41,405 nt of DNA, taken from contig CAZQLD010000010.1 in assembly GCA_964594115.1 (NCBI GenBank), forward strand, positions 1 to 41,405, in the 5' to 3' direction. The notes beneath the pieces are model-generated. The model ran no database searches. It worked only from the letters and a program-made list of their open reading frames with translations, and was not told the origin of the DNA. Below, piece after piece: positions 29,632 to 37,852 of this stretch; position 1 is the first letter of the stretch; each line of letters starts with the position of its first letter. This stretch comes from MFWN01 sp964594115 (GTDB lineage: Archaea > Nanobdellota > Nanobdellia > Pacearchaeales > GW2011-AR1). The position numbers were made by a program, and so were the translations under genes.

Positions 29632-29937
29632 TTAAATATCATCTCCAGTAACTTTTTTATAAAATTTTAGAGCTTTAGGAACAAGTTTACTATTATAAAA
29701 AGAAGGATTACGTACATTGGGCCAACACATAGATAGCTCTTCTAAGATAACACAATTTCCAGAAGTGCAAGGACTAGGAGATTTTTTATAACTAGTAAGC
29801 AATCCATTAGGCATTATTAACGTACAAATATTCTTTTTTTCATCAGCTCTCCAGCTCCAAGCAGGACATACTCTTGTCTTTTTTTCTCCCAAACTGTTTG
29901 CTAGCTCCTTTATTGCATAAACTAATTTTTGTAGCAT
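29632..29937 (-). CDS. Cys-rich small unknown protein in the gyrase operon
   Basis: 101 residues from the ATG at 29937, one base after the gyrB stop. Not recognised. The N-terminal 20 residues form a helix (LQKLVYAIKELANSLG). The rest has five Cys (in RVCPAW, NICTL, SPCTSGNCVI, SMCWPN) and several Trp and Pro, suggesting a compact metal- or disulfide-stabilised domain. No HxxxH or ribbon pattern. Position between gyrB and HIT implies co-expression. Confidence 0.6.
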   Translation of the reverse strand: MLQKLVYAIKELANSLGEKKTRVCPAWSWRADEKKNICTLIMPNGLLTSYKKSPSPCTSGNCVILEELSMCWPNVRNPSFYNSKLVPKALKFYKKVTGDDI

Positions 29938-29938
29938 C

Positions 29939-31846
29939 TTAAATATCCACCTCTGCAATATTTGCGTTTGTTTCAATGAATTTTCTTCTTGGACCAACAA
30001 CATCTCCCATTAGCATTGCAAATGTCTCATCAGCAAGAACAGCATCTTCAATTGTGACTTTTTTCAGTATTCTTGTCTTAGGATTCATAGTTGTATCCCA
30101 TAACTGATTAGGGTTCATTTCCCCCAATCCTTTAAATCTTTGAACATCTGCCTTGCCTCCAAGCTTAGCAAGTAATTTTTTTAATTCATCATCAGAATAA
30201 ACATAATAATCTTTCCCTTTTCTAACCCTATAAAGCGGGCTCACAGCAATATAAATATTTCCATTTTCAATTAATTCATGAGCATATCTAAAAAAGAATG
30301 TCAAAAGCAGGGTTGTAATGTGCTGTCCATCAACATCTGCATCTGTCATAATTATAACCTTATGGTATCTCAACTTTGCAATATTAAAATTTTCTTTAAC
30401 TCCTGTTCCTAAGGCAGTTATAAGGCTTATTATCTCCTCTGAACTTAGTGTTTTAGTAGGGGCTGCTTTTTCAACATTTATAATCTTGCCTTTAAGAGGT
30501 AAAATAGCCTGAAACTCTTTATTTCTTGCCATTTTCGAACTGCCAGCTGCAGAATCCCCCTCTACTATATATAATTCAGTTTTCTCAAATTTCTTACTAG
30601 AGCAATCAGCTAACTTACCAGGCAATCCTGAAAAACCTAATACATTCTTCCTTCTGACTAACTCCCTTGCTTTTTTAGCAGCATCTCTTGCCTTTAAAGC
30701 AGAACCCGCCTTAGTTGCTATTCTATTTCCAACAGTTGGATTTTGCTCTAAAAACTCAGATAAAGCAGTAGAAACCATTGAATCAACATAACCCTTTACC
30801 TCAGAATTACCAAGTTTTGTCTTTGTCTGCCCTTCAAACTGGGGGTTTCTTAGTTTCAAGTTAATAATAGCAGTAAGTCCTTCCCTAACATCATCTCCTG
30901 ATAAACTTCCGCTTTTCAAGATATTTTTTCTTTTAGCATAATCATTAATTGCCCTGGTCAAGGCAGTTTTAAACCCAGAAATATGTGTCCCCCCCTCTGT
31001 TGTATTAATAGTATTTACAAAACCAAAAATGTTCTCATTATATCCTTCTGTATACTGTATTGCAACTTCAACAATACAGGAATCTACTTCTTTTTTAAAA
31101 TAAATTGGTTTATGCAGTACTGTCTTAGTTTTATTTATATGTTTTACAAATTCTACCAACCCACCAGTATAATGAAAAAATTCCTTTTTAAATCCTTTTT
31201 CATCTTTTAAAATAATTTTGGCATTTGGATTTAAAAAAGCAAGCTCCTTAATTCTTTTCCTTAAAACATTAAAATCAAAATTAACTGTTAAAAAAATGCT
31301 GTCATCTGGCCAAAAAGTTATTTCAGTTCCTGTATCTTCTTTTTCACACTTACCAATAACTTTCACAGCCTGTTTTGGTTTTCCAAATGAATATTCTTGA
31401 GAATGTATCTTCCCATCCCTCTTAACCTTTGCTACTAATCTTTTAGATAAAGCATTTACAACACTCAATCCCACGCCATGCAATCCTCCAGAAATCTGAT
31501 AAACTGTTTTTTCAAACTTTCCTCCTGCATGTAATTTAGTCATGACAATTTCCATAGCAGATTTATTGAATCTAGGATGTTTATCCACAGGAATTCCCCT
31601 TCCATTATCTTTTACAGTAACACTCCCATCCTTATTTAGTGTTATCTCTATTAAACTACAAAATCCTGCTAAACACTCATCAATAGAGTTATCTACAACT
31701 TCATAAACTAAATGATGAAGCCCAGGCTTGCCAGTATCTCCAATATACATTGCAGGTCTTCTTCTTATAGCTTCTAAACCTTCAAGTACCTTAATCTGTG
31801 CTGCTTTATACTCTTTAAATTTCCTCTCAGGCATTTTAAAACTCAA
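29939..31846 (-). CDS. gyrB: DNA gyrase subunit B
   Basis: 635 residues, the short (non-proteobacterial) form. GHKL ATPase motifs YEVVDNSIDECLAG and DNGRGIPV, GGLHGVGLSVVNALS, transducer domain, and TOPRIM ELYIVEGDSAAGSSKMARN with MTDADVDGQHITTLLLTF; the C-terminus ends with RFKGLGEMNPNQLWDTTMNP. All ATP and metal residues are intact. The start overlaps the NDT-like gene by 11 bases. With gyrA it makes the A2B2 enzyme; in archaea it is of bacterial origin. Confidence 0.97.
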   Translation of the reverse strand: MSFKMPERKFKEYKAAQIKVLEGLEAIRRRPAMYIGDTGKPGLHHLVYEVVDNSIDECLAGFCSLIEITLNKDGSVTVKDNGRGIPVDKHPRFNKSAMEIVMTKLHAGGKFEKTVYQISGGLHGVGLSVVNALSKRLVAKVKRDGKIHSQEYSFGKPKQAVKVIGKCEKEDTGTEITFWPDDSIFLTVNFDFNVLRKRIKELAFLNPNAKIILKDEKGFKKEFFHYTGGLVEFVKHINKTKTVLHKPIYFKKEVDSCIVEVAIQYTEGYNENIFGFVNTINTTEGGTHISGFKTALTRAINDYAKRKNILKSGSLSGDDVREGLTAIINLKLRNPQFEGQTKTKLGNSEVKGYVDSMVSTALSEFLEQNPTVGNRIATKAGSALKARDAAKKARELVRRKNVLGFSGLPGKLADCSSKKFEKTELYIVEGDSAAGSSKMARNKEFQAILPLKGKIINVEKAAPTKTLSSEEIISLITALGTGVKENFNIAKLRYHKVIIMTDADVDGQHITTLLLTFFFRYAHELIENGNIYIAVSPLYRVRKGKDYYVYSDDELKKLLAKLGGKADVQRFKGLGEMNPNQLWDTTMNPKTRILKKVTIEDAVLADETFAMLMGDVVGPRRKFIETNANIAEVDI

Positions 31847-32228
31847 ACCCTTTTAATTTCCCGTATAAATCATCATTATTTTCAAACTCTATAATATTAT
31901 GAGAGGTATCTTTAACCCTTGTATTTCCAATATCTTTTTTAATTGCTGTGACAATCTTTTTGTTCTTAGCCACAGCATAACCTATTTCCATTAGCATCCC
32001 CTCACTTTTTTCATCTGAACTTAGTAATGCTAACAAAACATCTGCTTCATCTATAAGTTTAAATGTATGGGAGAGTATCTCATTTTCTTCTGCAGGCTTA
32101 CTATCATCTAAAACAGGGCAATAAACTTCATATCCTCTATTTCCTAAAATTTCTGTGATATTTTTTAGAATCCCCATTAGCTTTTCTGCATCTTCCCCTG
32201 TAAACTTATAAGCTAATTGTATTTTCAT
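31836..32228 (-). CDS. Nucleoside 2-deoxyribosyltransferase-like protein
   Basis: 130 residues. IQLAYKFTGEDAEK at the N-terminus, ADVLLALLSSDEKSEGMLMEIGYAVAKNKKIV in the middle: the E-G-x-x-x-E-x-G-x-A segment carries the catalytic Glu of the NDT/DNMP-hydrolase/TIR-like Rossmann group. It probably cleaves an N-glycosidic bond of a nucleotide or related substrate. First gene of the gyrase operon, overlapping gyrB by 11 bases; promoter TATA at 32259-32267. Confidence 0.78.
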   Translation of the reverse strand: MKIQLAYKFTGEDAEKLMGILKNITEILGNRGYEVYCPVLDDSKPAEENEILSHTFKLIDEADVLLALLSSDEKSEGMLMEIGYAVAKNKKIVTAIKKDIGNTRVKDTSHNIIEFENNDDLYGKLKGFEF

Positions 32229-32258
32229 TTTTTACAGTTTTAACTACCCTCTTATAGA

Positions 32259-32267
32259 TTTTTAAAA
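32259..32267 (-). promoter_or_regulatory. TATA box of the gyrase operon
   Basis: TTTTAAAAA on the minus strand, centre about 35 bases upstream of the ATG at 32228, giving a leader of about 9 bases. The remainder of the gap up to 32406 is AT-rich with no gene that I can support. Confidence 0.5.
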
Positions 32268-32406
32268 GGCTCAGATAGAATTTTATCTGCCTACAAACTC
32301 TAAAAGTTTTTTTCATTTAAAAAGCTTTCTACTCAAATTTGCCTATTTCAAGCCCTAAAAAGGCTAAATTTAAATTAGAATATCTATTTCCTGTCCAAAA
32401 ATTTTA

Positions 32407-33141
32407 TTATAACTTGCGTGTTTGTTCAACATAATAATCTCTTACTCTCTTTCCAACACCCCAAGATAAGAGATGAGCAAAAATTTTTAAACCATCTTCT
32501 AATAGTTCAACCTGGTCTAAACCAGCTGCAAGACCTTTTGTTACTGTCTCAAAGGCTTCAGGACCAAGAATAGAAGCTGTTGCAACAAATAAACTAGTAT
32601 AAAGTGCCCTTCTATTGTCTCCTCTTAATCCAATATTAATGCCTGCAGATAAATATGAAAAATCATCAATAGCATTAACAGGATTTCCTCCAAAAAATTT
32701 AACTAATGGAACACCAAAAACTGCAACTGGAACACATCCAGCAGCTATATATGCTAAATCACTGGCAACTCCTGCAAGAGTTGAACCAAAAGGACCAAAT
32801 TTTCTTGGAAAATTCTCTATATTAATTGTACTTGTTTCATCAACATCTATCCTCCCCAAATGAGCTTTCCCTCTAACCTCACTGCCCCGAGTAAGATAAA
32901 GGTCAATTGACCTTCCTGCTGGAGTATAAATCTCAGCTTTTGCATCAACAACAGACAAAATTCCATCTCGCTTCCAAATATTAGAACCAGCTCCTCCCCT
33001 ATCCTCAATACTAGTCAAATTTACTGTAGATAAAAAATTATCAAAACTAAGAGGATTAAAACTAGAATAAAAAAAAGCTTTAGAGTTACACAAAGAAATT
33101 CCCTTGATTCCAGTATATTTTCCAGTTTTTTTTGATTTCAT
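32407..33141 (-). CDS. Unknown membrane-associated protein
   Basis: 244 residues from the ATG at 33141, one base after the upstream stop. Not recognised. The N-terminal ~125 residues are soluble and beta-rich (SIEDRGGAGSNIWKRDG; AEIYTPAGRSIDLYLTRG). The C-terminal half has hydrophobic segments VASDLAYIAAGCVPVAVFG and LYTSLFVATASILGPEAFETV, so probably two to four membrane helices with the N-terminal domain on one side. Third in a row of unknown genes on this strand. Confidence 0.6.
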   Translation of the reverse strand: MKSKKTGKYTGIKGISLCNSKAFFYSSFNPLSFDNFLSTVNLTSIEDRGGAGSNIWKRDGILSVVDAKAEIYTPAGRSIDLYLTRGSEVRGKAHLGRIDVDETSTINIENFPRKFGPFGSTLAGVASDLAYIAAGCVPVAVFGVPLVKFFGGNPVNAIDDFSYLSAGINIGLRGDNRRALYTSLFVATASILGPEAFETVTKGLAAGLDQVELLEDGLKIFAHLLSWGVGKRVRDYYVEQTRKL

Positions 33142-33142
33142 T

Positions 33143-34924
33143 TTAAATCTGCCCAGCAAAATCAATATCTGAAGTACCAGTTAACAATGATCCATCTGGA
33201 AGAACCTCCTGAAGTCTATTAGTACGATACTTATTCTGATGAGTTAAAAATCTTGAAAATCCACAAAGTAAGGCTCCAAAGTTTTCATTCTTAGCTAGTT
33301 CAGTATCATAAACATCAATTCTCCTATCATAATTGCCTACAAGTTTAGAAGGAACTCTTGAAGCTATATCTGTAATTTTAGCAACAACCCTCCAGTCAGA
33401 ATCATAAACATAACCAATTCTTCGAGGAGCATACTCCTTGCCTCTCAATCCTGGAATCAAATCAGTAATAAATTTTCCAGAACCTGCCCACCATTCATCA
33501 TAAGTATAACTTTTATTTCCAAAATACATTAAATAATTTTTTCCAAAACCTAATCTAAATATTTGATTCCATCCTTTTTTATCTTGTCTTATAATGTTTG
33601 AATGCATTCCCTCTGCATCACTACTGGTTTGCTCAAAGCCTGCTTCAACAAAACCAAAATCATCCTTAACCTTTCCAGATTCATATGTTTTATATGTTAA
33701 AATCATTAATATCCTGCCTTTTTTAGCATAATCACTCCCAAAACCTCCTTTCTTATCTTTTGAAGTTTGGTCACTTAACATTATGCTCTCCCTTAGACTT
33801 GCCCTTACAGAAGCAGGTTTTCCATCATATACACTAGTCTGAAAATATCCCCCAACACTCCATAATTTCTCTCTATTAAGTCTCCTTACTATATTATCTA
33901 AATTAGTATCAAAAACATCTGCTCCTTTAACTTCTGATAACTCTCTTACAATTCTTCCTACATCAAATCTTTCTAACTTACTACTCTCAAATACTCCTTG
34001 TTTAGATGCATCATATATTCTAGATTTTTTTGCTAAATCCAAAACTTCAGAAGGAGCAATGATTATTTCTTTTCCTTCTCTATCTCTTAAAGCAAAATCC
34101 TTCAAATAAGTAAGAACCTCTCTTACACCTGCTAAACTCACATCTCTCTTTGCTCCTTTTGGCTCAAGGTCTCTTCTATAAGCCATCCACATTTTTCTTT
34201 TTTTACCTGTTACATAATCTTTAGAAGCAATTATTGCACAAGGAACAGTTTCAGAATGCATTCCCCTCAATGAAGTAGGCTCAAACCCAAACAATCTTTT
34301 AACACCTAATCTCTTAGGATGAAGAGCTCTTGTAGGAGCCATAAGCCCATTAATTGTGTACCTCTTCATTATAGGGCCGTGTTTTCTGTGTGCCAAAGAA
34401 GAAAATAATTTTGAAGAAACTAAAATAGCAGCAAGTCCTAAAGCTCCTTTTGCCCAAGAACCTTCTGCATAAGCAGGAACAAGCTCATGATATTTAGTAG
34501 CTAAAAAATCATATATTTGAGGAACTGCAAAATCTGAAGCAAGAAGTGTAGCTCCAGATGCTGTTGCCACACCAACTTTAGCAAGGCTTTTTCCAACAAA
34601 TTTCCCTGCTTTTCTTGATAAAGAATGCCTGTCTTTTCCTGTTTCTCGAGATTCTGAATCTTTTATCAAAGCTTTAAAATCTCGTTTTTTCCTTAATTTT
34701 TTTAAACCAGCAGCAGCTGCAACAGCTAAGGCTGTTCCTAGTGAAAATTCTAAAAAATTTCCTGTAGAAGAACTTATTGCATCATTAATTGCCTGCTCCA
34801 AAGAAACTGCCTTTTCATAAACTCCTGGAATTTTAGCTAATTGTTTAGATACTACAGCTCCCCCTAAAACAAAAGGGACATAAAATGCTGCATTTTTTAT
34901 TGCAGGAATAACTGTTGTTCTCAT
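33143..34924 (-). CDS. Large unknown membrane protein
   Basis: 593 residues, not recognised. Hydrophobic Ala/Gly-rich segments lie at about 8-25, 55-72, 115-132 and 158-170, with basic linkers. A long soluble C-terminal domain (about 200-593) contains many Tyr/Trp/Gly (NYLMYFGNKSYTYDEWWAG) and few Cys. There is no transporter, ATPase or peptidase motif. TATA element CTTTATAAA (34951-34959 region, minus strand) gives it its own promoter with a leader of about 5 bases. It is followed at one base by the 244-residue protein, so those two are likely partners. Confidence 0.65.
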   Translation of the reverse strand: MRTTVIPAIKNAAFYVPFVLGGAVVSKQLAKIPGVYEKAVSLEQAINDAISSSTGNFLEFSLGTALAVAAAAGLKKLRKKRDFKALIKDSESRETGKDRHSLSRKAGKFVGKSLAKVGVATASGATLLASDFAVPQIYDFLATKYHELVPAYAEGSWAKGALGLAAILVSSKLFSSLAHRKHGPIMKRYTINGLMAPTRALHPKRLGVKRLFGFEPTSLRGMHSETVPCAIIASKDYVTGKKRKMWMAYRRDLEPKGAKRDVSLAGVREVLTYLKDFALRDREGKEIIIAPSEVLDLAKKSRIYDASKQGVFESSKLERFDVGRIVRELSEVKGADVFDTNLDNIVRRLNREKLWSVGGYFQTSVYDGKPASVRASLRESIMLSDQTSKDKKGGFGSDYAKKGRILMILTYKTYESGKVKDDFGFVEAGFEQTSSDAEGMHSNIIRQDKKGWNQIFRLGFGKNYLMYFGNKSYTYDEWWAGSGKFITDLIPGLRGKEYAPRRIGYVYDSDWRVVAKITDIASRVPSKLVGNYDRRIDVYDTELAKNENFGALLCGFSRFLTHQNKYRTNRLQEVLPDGSLLTGTSDIDFAGQI

Positions 34925-34950
34925 CTTATAAACTTTAAAATAGTAACATC

Positions 34951-34960
34951 CTTTATAAAT
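34951..34960 (-). promoter_or_regulatory. TATA box of the large unknown membrane protein gene
   Basis: ATTTATAAAG on the minus strand, core TTTATAAA at 34952-34959, centred about 31 bases before the ATG at 34924. Confidence 0.55.
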
Positions 34961-34972
34961 TTTTATATGCTA

Positions 34973-36556
34973 TTATGGTACCTTTGAATATGCTAATTTT
35001 TGAAGCAAGGCTCTGTATTCTGCCATTTCGAAAATTGTTAATTGATGGTGTAATCTTAAATCTCTTAATTTTTCAGAATAAACCTCTTTTTCAGAAACTA
35101 CCTCATTGATTTTATCTGCTATATTTTCATAAGGCGTATAAGAACCTTCTCTTATAAATCTGCTCCTTAATTCTTCTTTATTAATATGAAATGCTATTTT
35201 AACTGCTCTTAATGCTTCTGCATTTCTCTCTTTAAATAAATCTTGCCTCTTTTCATTTAAATAATGCAAAAATCCTTGATAAATACTGTTTATTTGCTCT
35301 ATCTGATTCTTGCATTTTATTAAATCAGCTTCACAACACTTAGCTTTTTTTAAATCAGAGAGAACATCATATTCTAATCCATCCCTAAAGCAATATTCTG
35401 GATCATACTTCATTCTCAATTTTGTAGCATACTCAAAATTCGGTAAGAACATTCTGTCCAAAGTTATGTCTGCATCTTCAAAACTCTCCCCAAATATGCC
35501 TTTAATAATTTCTTTTCTTCTTTCCAATATCGCTCTTCTAGAACCATCATATTTTTCTAACCATTCTGCATCTTCTGAACCTGGCCACAAAAATAATTGT
35601 GAATTGAATTTATTTGTAGCATAGTCTCTATTAAAGTCTACAATAGCAGTTCCAACTTTTATTGCAATCGCTTTTGTTACAAAATTAAAACAAAGGCTTT
35701 GCCAAAATCTAATAGGAAGTTGTTTAATGCCTTTTGATGCACCAAATCCAAGTTCTTTTTTAATATCAGTTAAAACTACATCTCCTGAATATTGTTGTGA
35801 TAGCTTTGTGTCTGTTGAATCAAAATAAGCCCCATCTCTCCAGTCTTCAAACGCACTTAAGTCAAATCCTATTTTCTCTGCTTGTTCTGTTTGAGGAAGA
35901 GAATGGCACAATCCATACATAGTAGACATAATAAATGCTCTCTTCGTTTTCTCGATTTTATCTGTTACAGGCTGGGCATTTAAAACACAATTAACCACCT
36001 TTCCTAAATCTTTCCTGTCTTTAATTCCAATAAATCTCAAAGTCTCTTCAGGAAGCTCTATAAGTTTTTCTCTAACACACACTATATGCTCAGTTATTAA
36101 TTCAGACTCATTAGCTCTCTCTTTTTCTGAATACTGAATCTCTGCTTCATATCTAAATATTCTGTCCCAAAGTTGCTCAAGAAACTCTCTTGATTGAAAT
36201 TTCTTATAGTCCTCCATTAAATTCAGATCATTAGCTTCTGCTACTGTAATCTTTCCCTTAGAAAGAATATTTGGGATATTTCTTATTATAAAACCTGTTC
36301 CTGTCAATCCCACACCCACTACTATAGGAATTCCTATAGCTGCAACTGCTCCTCTTACTGCTTGTCCAATAGATAGATCTTCTGCTTTAAATAAATTTGA
36401 TATATAATTTCCTGTAGTAAATATCGCAGTATAGCCTGCAATCCTAATGCCTTTTCTATACAAAAAATTACCAGCAATATAGGCCAAATCATACCAATTA
36501 AATAATCTTCTAAAATCCCTTATTATTTTTTTCTTTCTCTGTCTTTCTCGCTTCAT
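34973..36556 (-). CDS. Large unknown protein with N-terminal membrane segments
   Basis: 527 residues, not recognised. A strongly basic N-terminus (MKRERQRKKKIIRDFRR) is followed by hydrophobic segments YDLAYIAGNFLY, GYTAIFTTGNYI and AAIGIPIVVGVGLTGTGFI (about 22-92). The rest is a large charged, mostly helical soluble domain with scattered Cys (KCCEADLIKCKNQ). No catalytic motif seen. It begins 28 bases behind eL24 on the same strand, with a purine-rich GGGAAGAAGAAG before the ATG, so it may be co-transcribed with the ribosomal genes. Confidence 0.65.
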   Translation of the reverse strand: MKRERQRKKKIIRDFRRLFNWYDLAYIAGNFLYRKGIRIAGYTAIFTTGNYISNLFKAEDLSIGQAVRGAVAAIGIPIVVGVGLTGTGFIIRNIPNILSKGKITVAEANDLNLMEDYKKFQSREFLEQLWDRIFRYEAEIQYSEKERANESELITEHIVCVREKLIELPEETLRFIGIKDRKDLGKVVNCVLNAQPVTDKIEKTKRAFIMSTMYGLCHSLPQTEQAEKIGFDLSAFEDWRDGAYFDSTDTKLSQQYSGDVVLTDIKKELGFGASKGIKQLPIRFWQSLCFNFVTKAIAIKVGTAIVDFNRDYATNKFNSQLFLWPGSEDAEWLEKYDGSRRAILERRKEIIKGIFGESFEDADITLDRMFLPNFEYATKLRMKYDPEYCFRDGLEYDVLSDLKKAKCCEADLIKCKNQIEQINSIYQGFLHYLNEKRQDLFKERNAEALRAVKIAFHINKEELRSRFIREGSYTPYENIADKINEVVSEKEVYSEKLRDLRLHHQLTIFEMAEYRALLQKLAYSKVP

Positions 36557-36584
36557 TGTAAGTCACTTCTTCTTCCCTACAATT

Positions 36585-36926
36585 TTATTTTTTATCTGTC
36601 TTCTCTTTTGTCTCTTCTGCTTTTTTTTCTGTTTTTTCCTCTTTTTCCTTTTCTACTTCCTCTGCCTTCTTTGCCTCTTTTTCTATTTCCTTCTTCTCTT
36701 CTGCTACTTCTTGCTTTTCTTCAGCTTCCTCTTTAATTTCTTTAATTAATTCTGCTCTGGTATGCTTCATTTTCTTAACCCATTTAATCTTTCTACTTTT
36801 TCTTCCAAGCTGAAAATTTTTCCTGCACTTGCTTGAACAAAAATGCAAGACAGAACCATCATTTAAAACCAAAGTTAAACCTCTTGGAAATTCATATGCT
36901 GATTGGCAGAATGAACATTTTGGCAT
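36585..36926 (-). CDS. rpl24e: Ribosomal protein eL24 with long charged tail
   Basis: 113 residues. The first ~56 are the complete archaeal eL24 zinc domain: PKCSFCQSAYEFPRG with CxxC, then VLHFCSSKCRKNFQLGRKSRKIKW with C-x3-C. Residues about 60-113 are a Glu/Lys/Ala tail (AEEKQEVAEEKKEIEKEAK...), probably helical or disordered, which is not normal for archaeal eL24. Starts one base after the 87-residue unknown gene ends. Confidence 0.93.
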   Translation of the reverse strand: MPKCSFCQSAYEFPRGLTLVLNDGSVLHFCSSKCRKNFQLGRKSRKIKWVKKMKHTRAELIKEIKEEAEEKQEVAEEKKEIEKEAKKAEEVEKEKEEKTEKKAEETKEKTDKK

Positions 36927-36927
36927 T

Positions 36928-37191
36928 TTATCTTCTCCTCGCGATTAATTTATAAGTTTCAGGTAGATTCGTATCTAACGCATTAATAACAGGTATTTTT
37001 TCACAATTATAATTAGCATTGTTTCTTTTTGGACCTTCTTCTATTAATATTCTCATTACTTCATTTGCTTCCCAAAAAGTTAAATTATTTATTTCTACAG
37101 TCCCTTTAGAACAATAGCCTGGATTCGTTGTGAACAAGTCTACATTATCCACTATTCTGCGACATTTTTTATAATCAAGTTCCACTTCCAT
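36928..37191 (-). CDS. Unknown small protein inserted between eS28 and eL24
   Basis: 87 residues, not recognised. VELDYKKCRRIVDNVDLFTTNPGYCSKGTVEI, then helix TFWEANEVMRILIEEG and a C-terminal ...PETYKLIARRR. Three Cys without pairing. One base separates it from each neighbour, so it is embedded in the ribosomal operon; in many archaea eS28 is followed directly by eL24. Confidence 0.65.
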   Translation of the reverse strand: MEVELDYKKCRRIVDNVDLFTTNPGYCSKGTVEINNLTFWEANEVMRILIEEGPKRNNANYNCEKIPVINALDTNLPETYKLIARRR

Positions 37192-37192
37192 T

Positions 37193-37486
37193 TTAACTAA
37201 AAGCTCCTTTTGTTACTCTGCTTTTAATTCTTCTTGCCTCTATAGCAGTCTCTCTTAACATTAAAATATCCCTTAATCTTACAGGTCCTTTAACATTTCT
37301 TCTCATAACCTTACCTCTGTCATTTCCCTGAAGAATTCTGCATTTAACCTGGGTAATCTCTCCTCTGAATCCTGTTCTGCCTACTAAGTCTTCGACTACA
37401 GCAGGAACTGCTTCTCTAAGTATTTTTTCTGCTCCTTTTGTAGCAGAAGTCTTAGGTTTTCTGATTTGCTGCTTTTTTTGTGCCAT
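37193..37486 (-). CDS. rps28e: Ribosomal protein eS28 with N-terminal extension
   Basis: 97 residues from the ATG at 37486 (an upstream TTG at 37498 would add four). The core is in the second half: VVEDLVGRTGFRGEITQVKCRILQGNDRGKVMRRNVKGPVRLRDILMLRETAIEARRI, the eS28 OB-fold and its LRE...A-R ending. The first ~30 residues (AQKKQQIRKPKTSATKG...) are a basic extension relative to the usual ~70-residue protein. Lies between L7Ae and an unknown gene in the archaeal L7Ae-eS28-eL24 order. Confidence 0.92.
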   Translation of the reverse strand: MAQKKQQIRKPKTSATKGAEKILREAVPAVVEDLVGRTGFRGEITQVKCRILQGNDRGKVMRRNVKGPVRLRDILMLRETAIEARRIKSRVTKGAFS

Positions 37487-37505
37487 TTTATTATCCAATT
37501 TAGAT

Positions 37506-37805
37506 TTATTTCTTTTTTACTTCTATTTTAGCATCTCCAACATCAATTATAGCGATACTTGCGCAACCAACACTTAATCCAGCAGCAACCCCTAATTTTT
37601 GTTTACTGTCCACTTCTTCACAGGAAATGTTCTTTTCCTTACAAAGTATGGGAAGATGCTGCACAATTTCTTTTGGTTCTACATCTGTAGCAATAGCAAC
37701 CATTTTAGCTGTTCCTCTTTCTACAGCTTTTGTAACTTCGTTTGTTCCTTTTTCAATTTTTCCAGTCTTTCTTGCTTTTTCTATTAATTCATATACAGAA
37801 GCCAT
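37506..37805 (-). CDS. rpl7ae: Ribosomal protein L7Ae
   Basis: 99 residues, shorter at both ends than the usual ~120. KTGKIEKGTNEVTKAVERGTAKMVAIATDVEP and VDSKQKLGVAAGLSVGCASIAIID are the k-turn-binding motifs of the family; the G-x-N-E-x-T-K loop is intact. It binds kink-turns in rRNA, box C/D RNA and RNase P. The start is fixed by TAGGAGG 8 bases upstream; a hairpin lies further upstream in the leader. Confidence 0.96.
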   Translation of the reverse strand: MASVYELIEKARKTGKIEKGTNEVTKAVERGTAKMVAIATDVEPKEIVQHLPILCKEKNISCEEVDSKQKLGVAAGLSVGCASIAIIDVGDAKIEVKKK

Positions 37806-37813
37806 TTTCTTAG

Positions 37814-37849
37814 CCTCCTATTATTTTAATTAAAGATTTCCAATCTTTA
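37814..37849 (-). promoter_or_regulatory. rpl7ae leader: 8-bp hairpin and strong Shine-Dalgarno
   Basis: On the minus strand TAAAGATT-GGA-AATCTTTA (37831-37849) forms a perfect 8-bp stem, followed by an AT-rich spacer and TAGGAGG (37814-37820), 8 bases before the ATG. The hairpin lies just after the stop of the preceding gene, so it could also serve its 3' end. Confidence 0.5.
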
Positions 37850-37852
37850 CAG

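Noticed and set aside
32229..32406. Non-coding RNA in the largest gap
   Set aside because: AT-rich with no convincing stem, box C/D pair or conserved element beyond the gyrase-operon TATA box.
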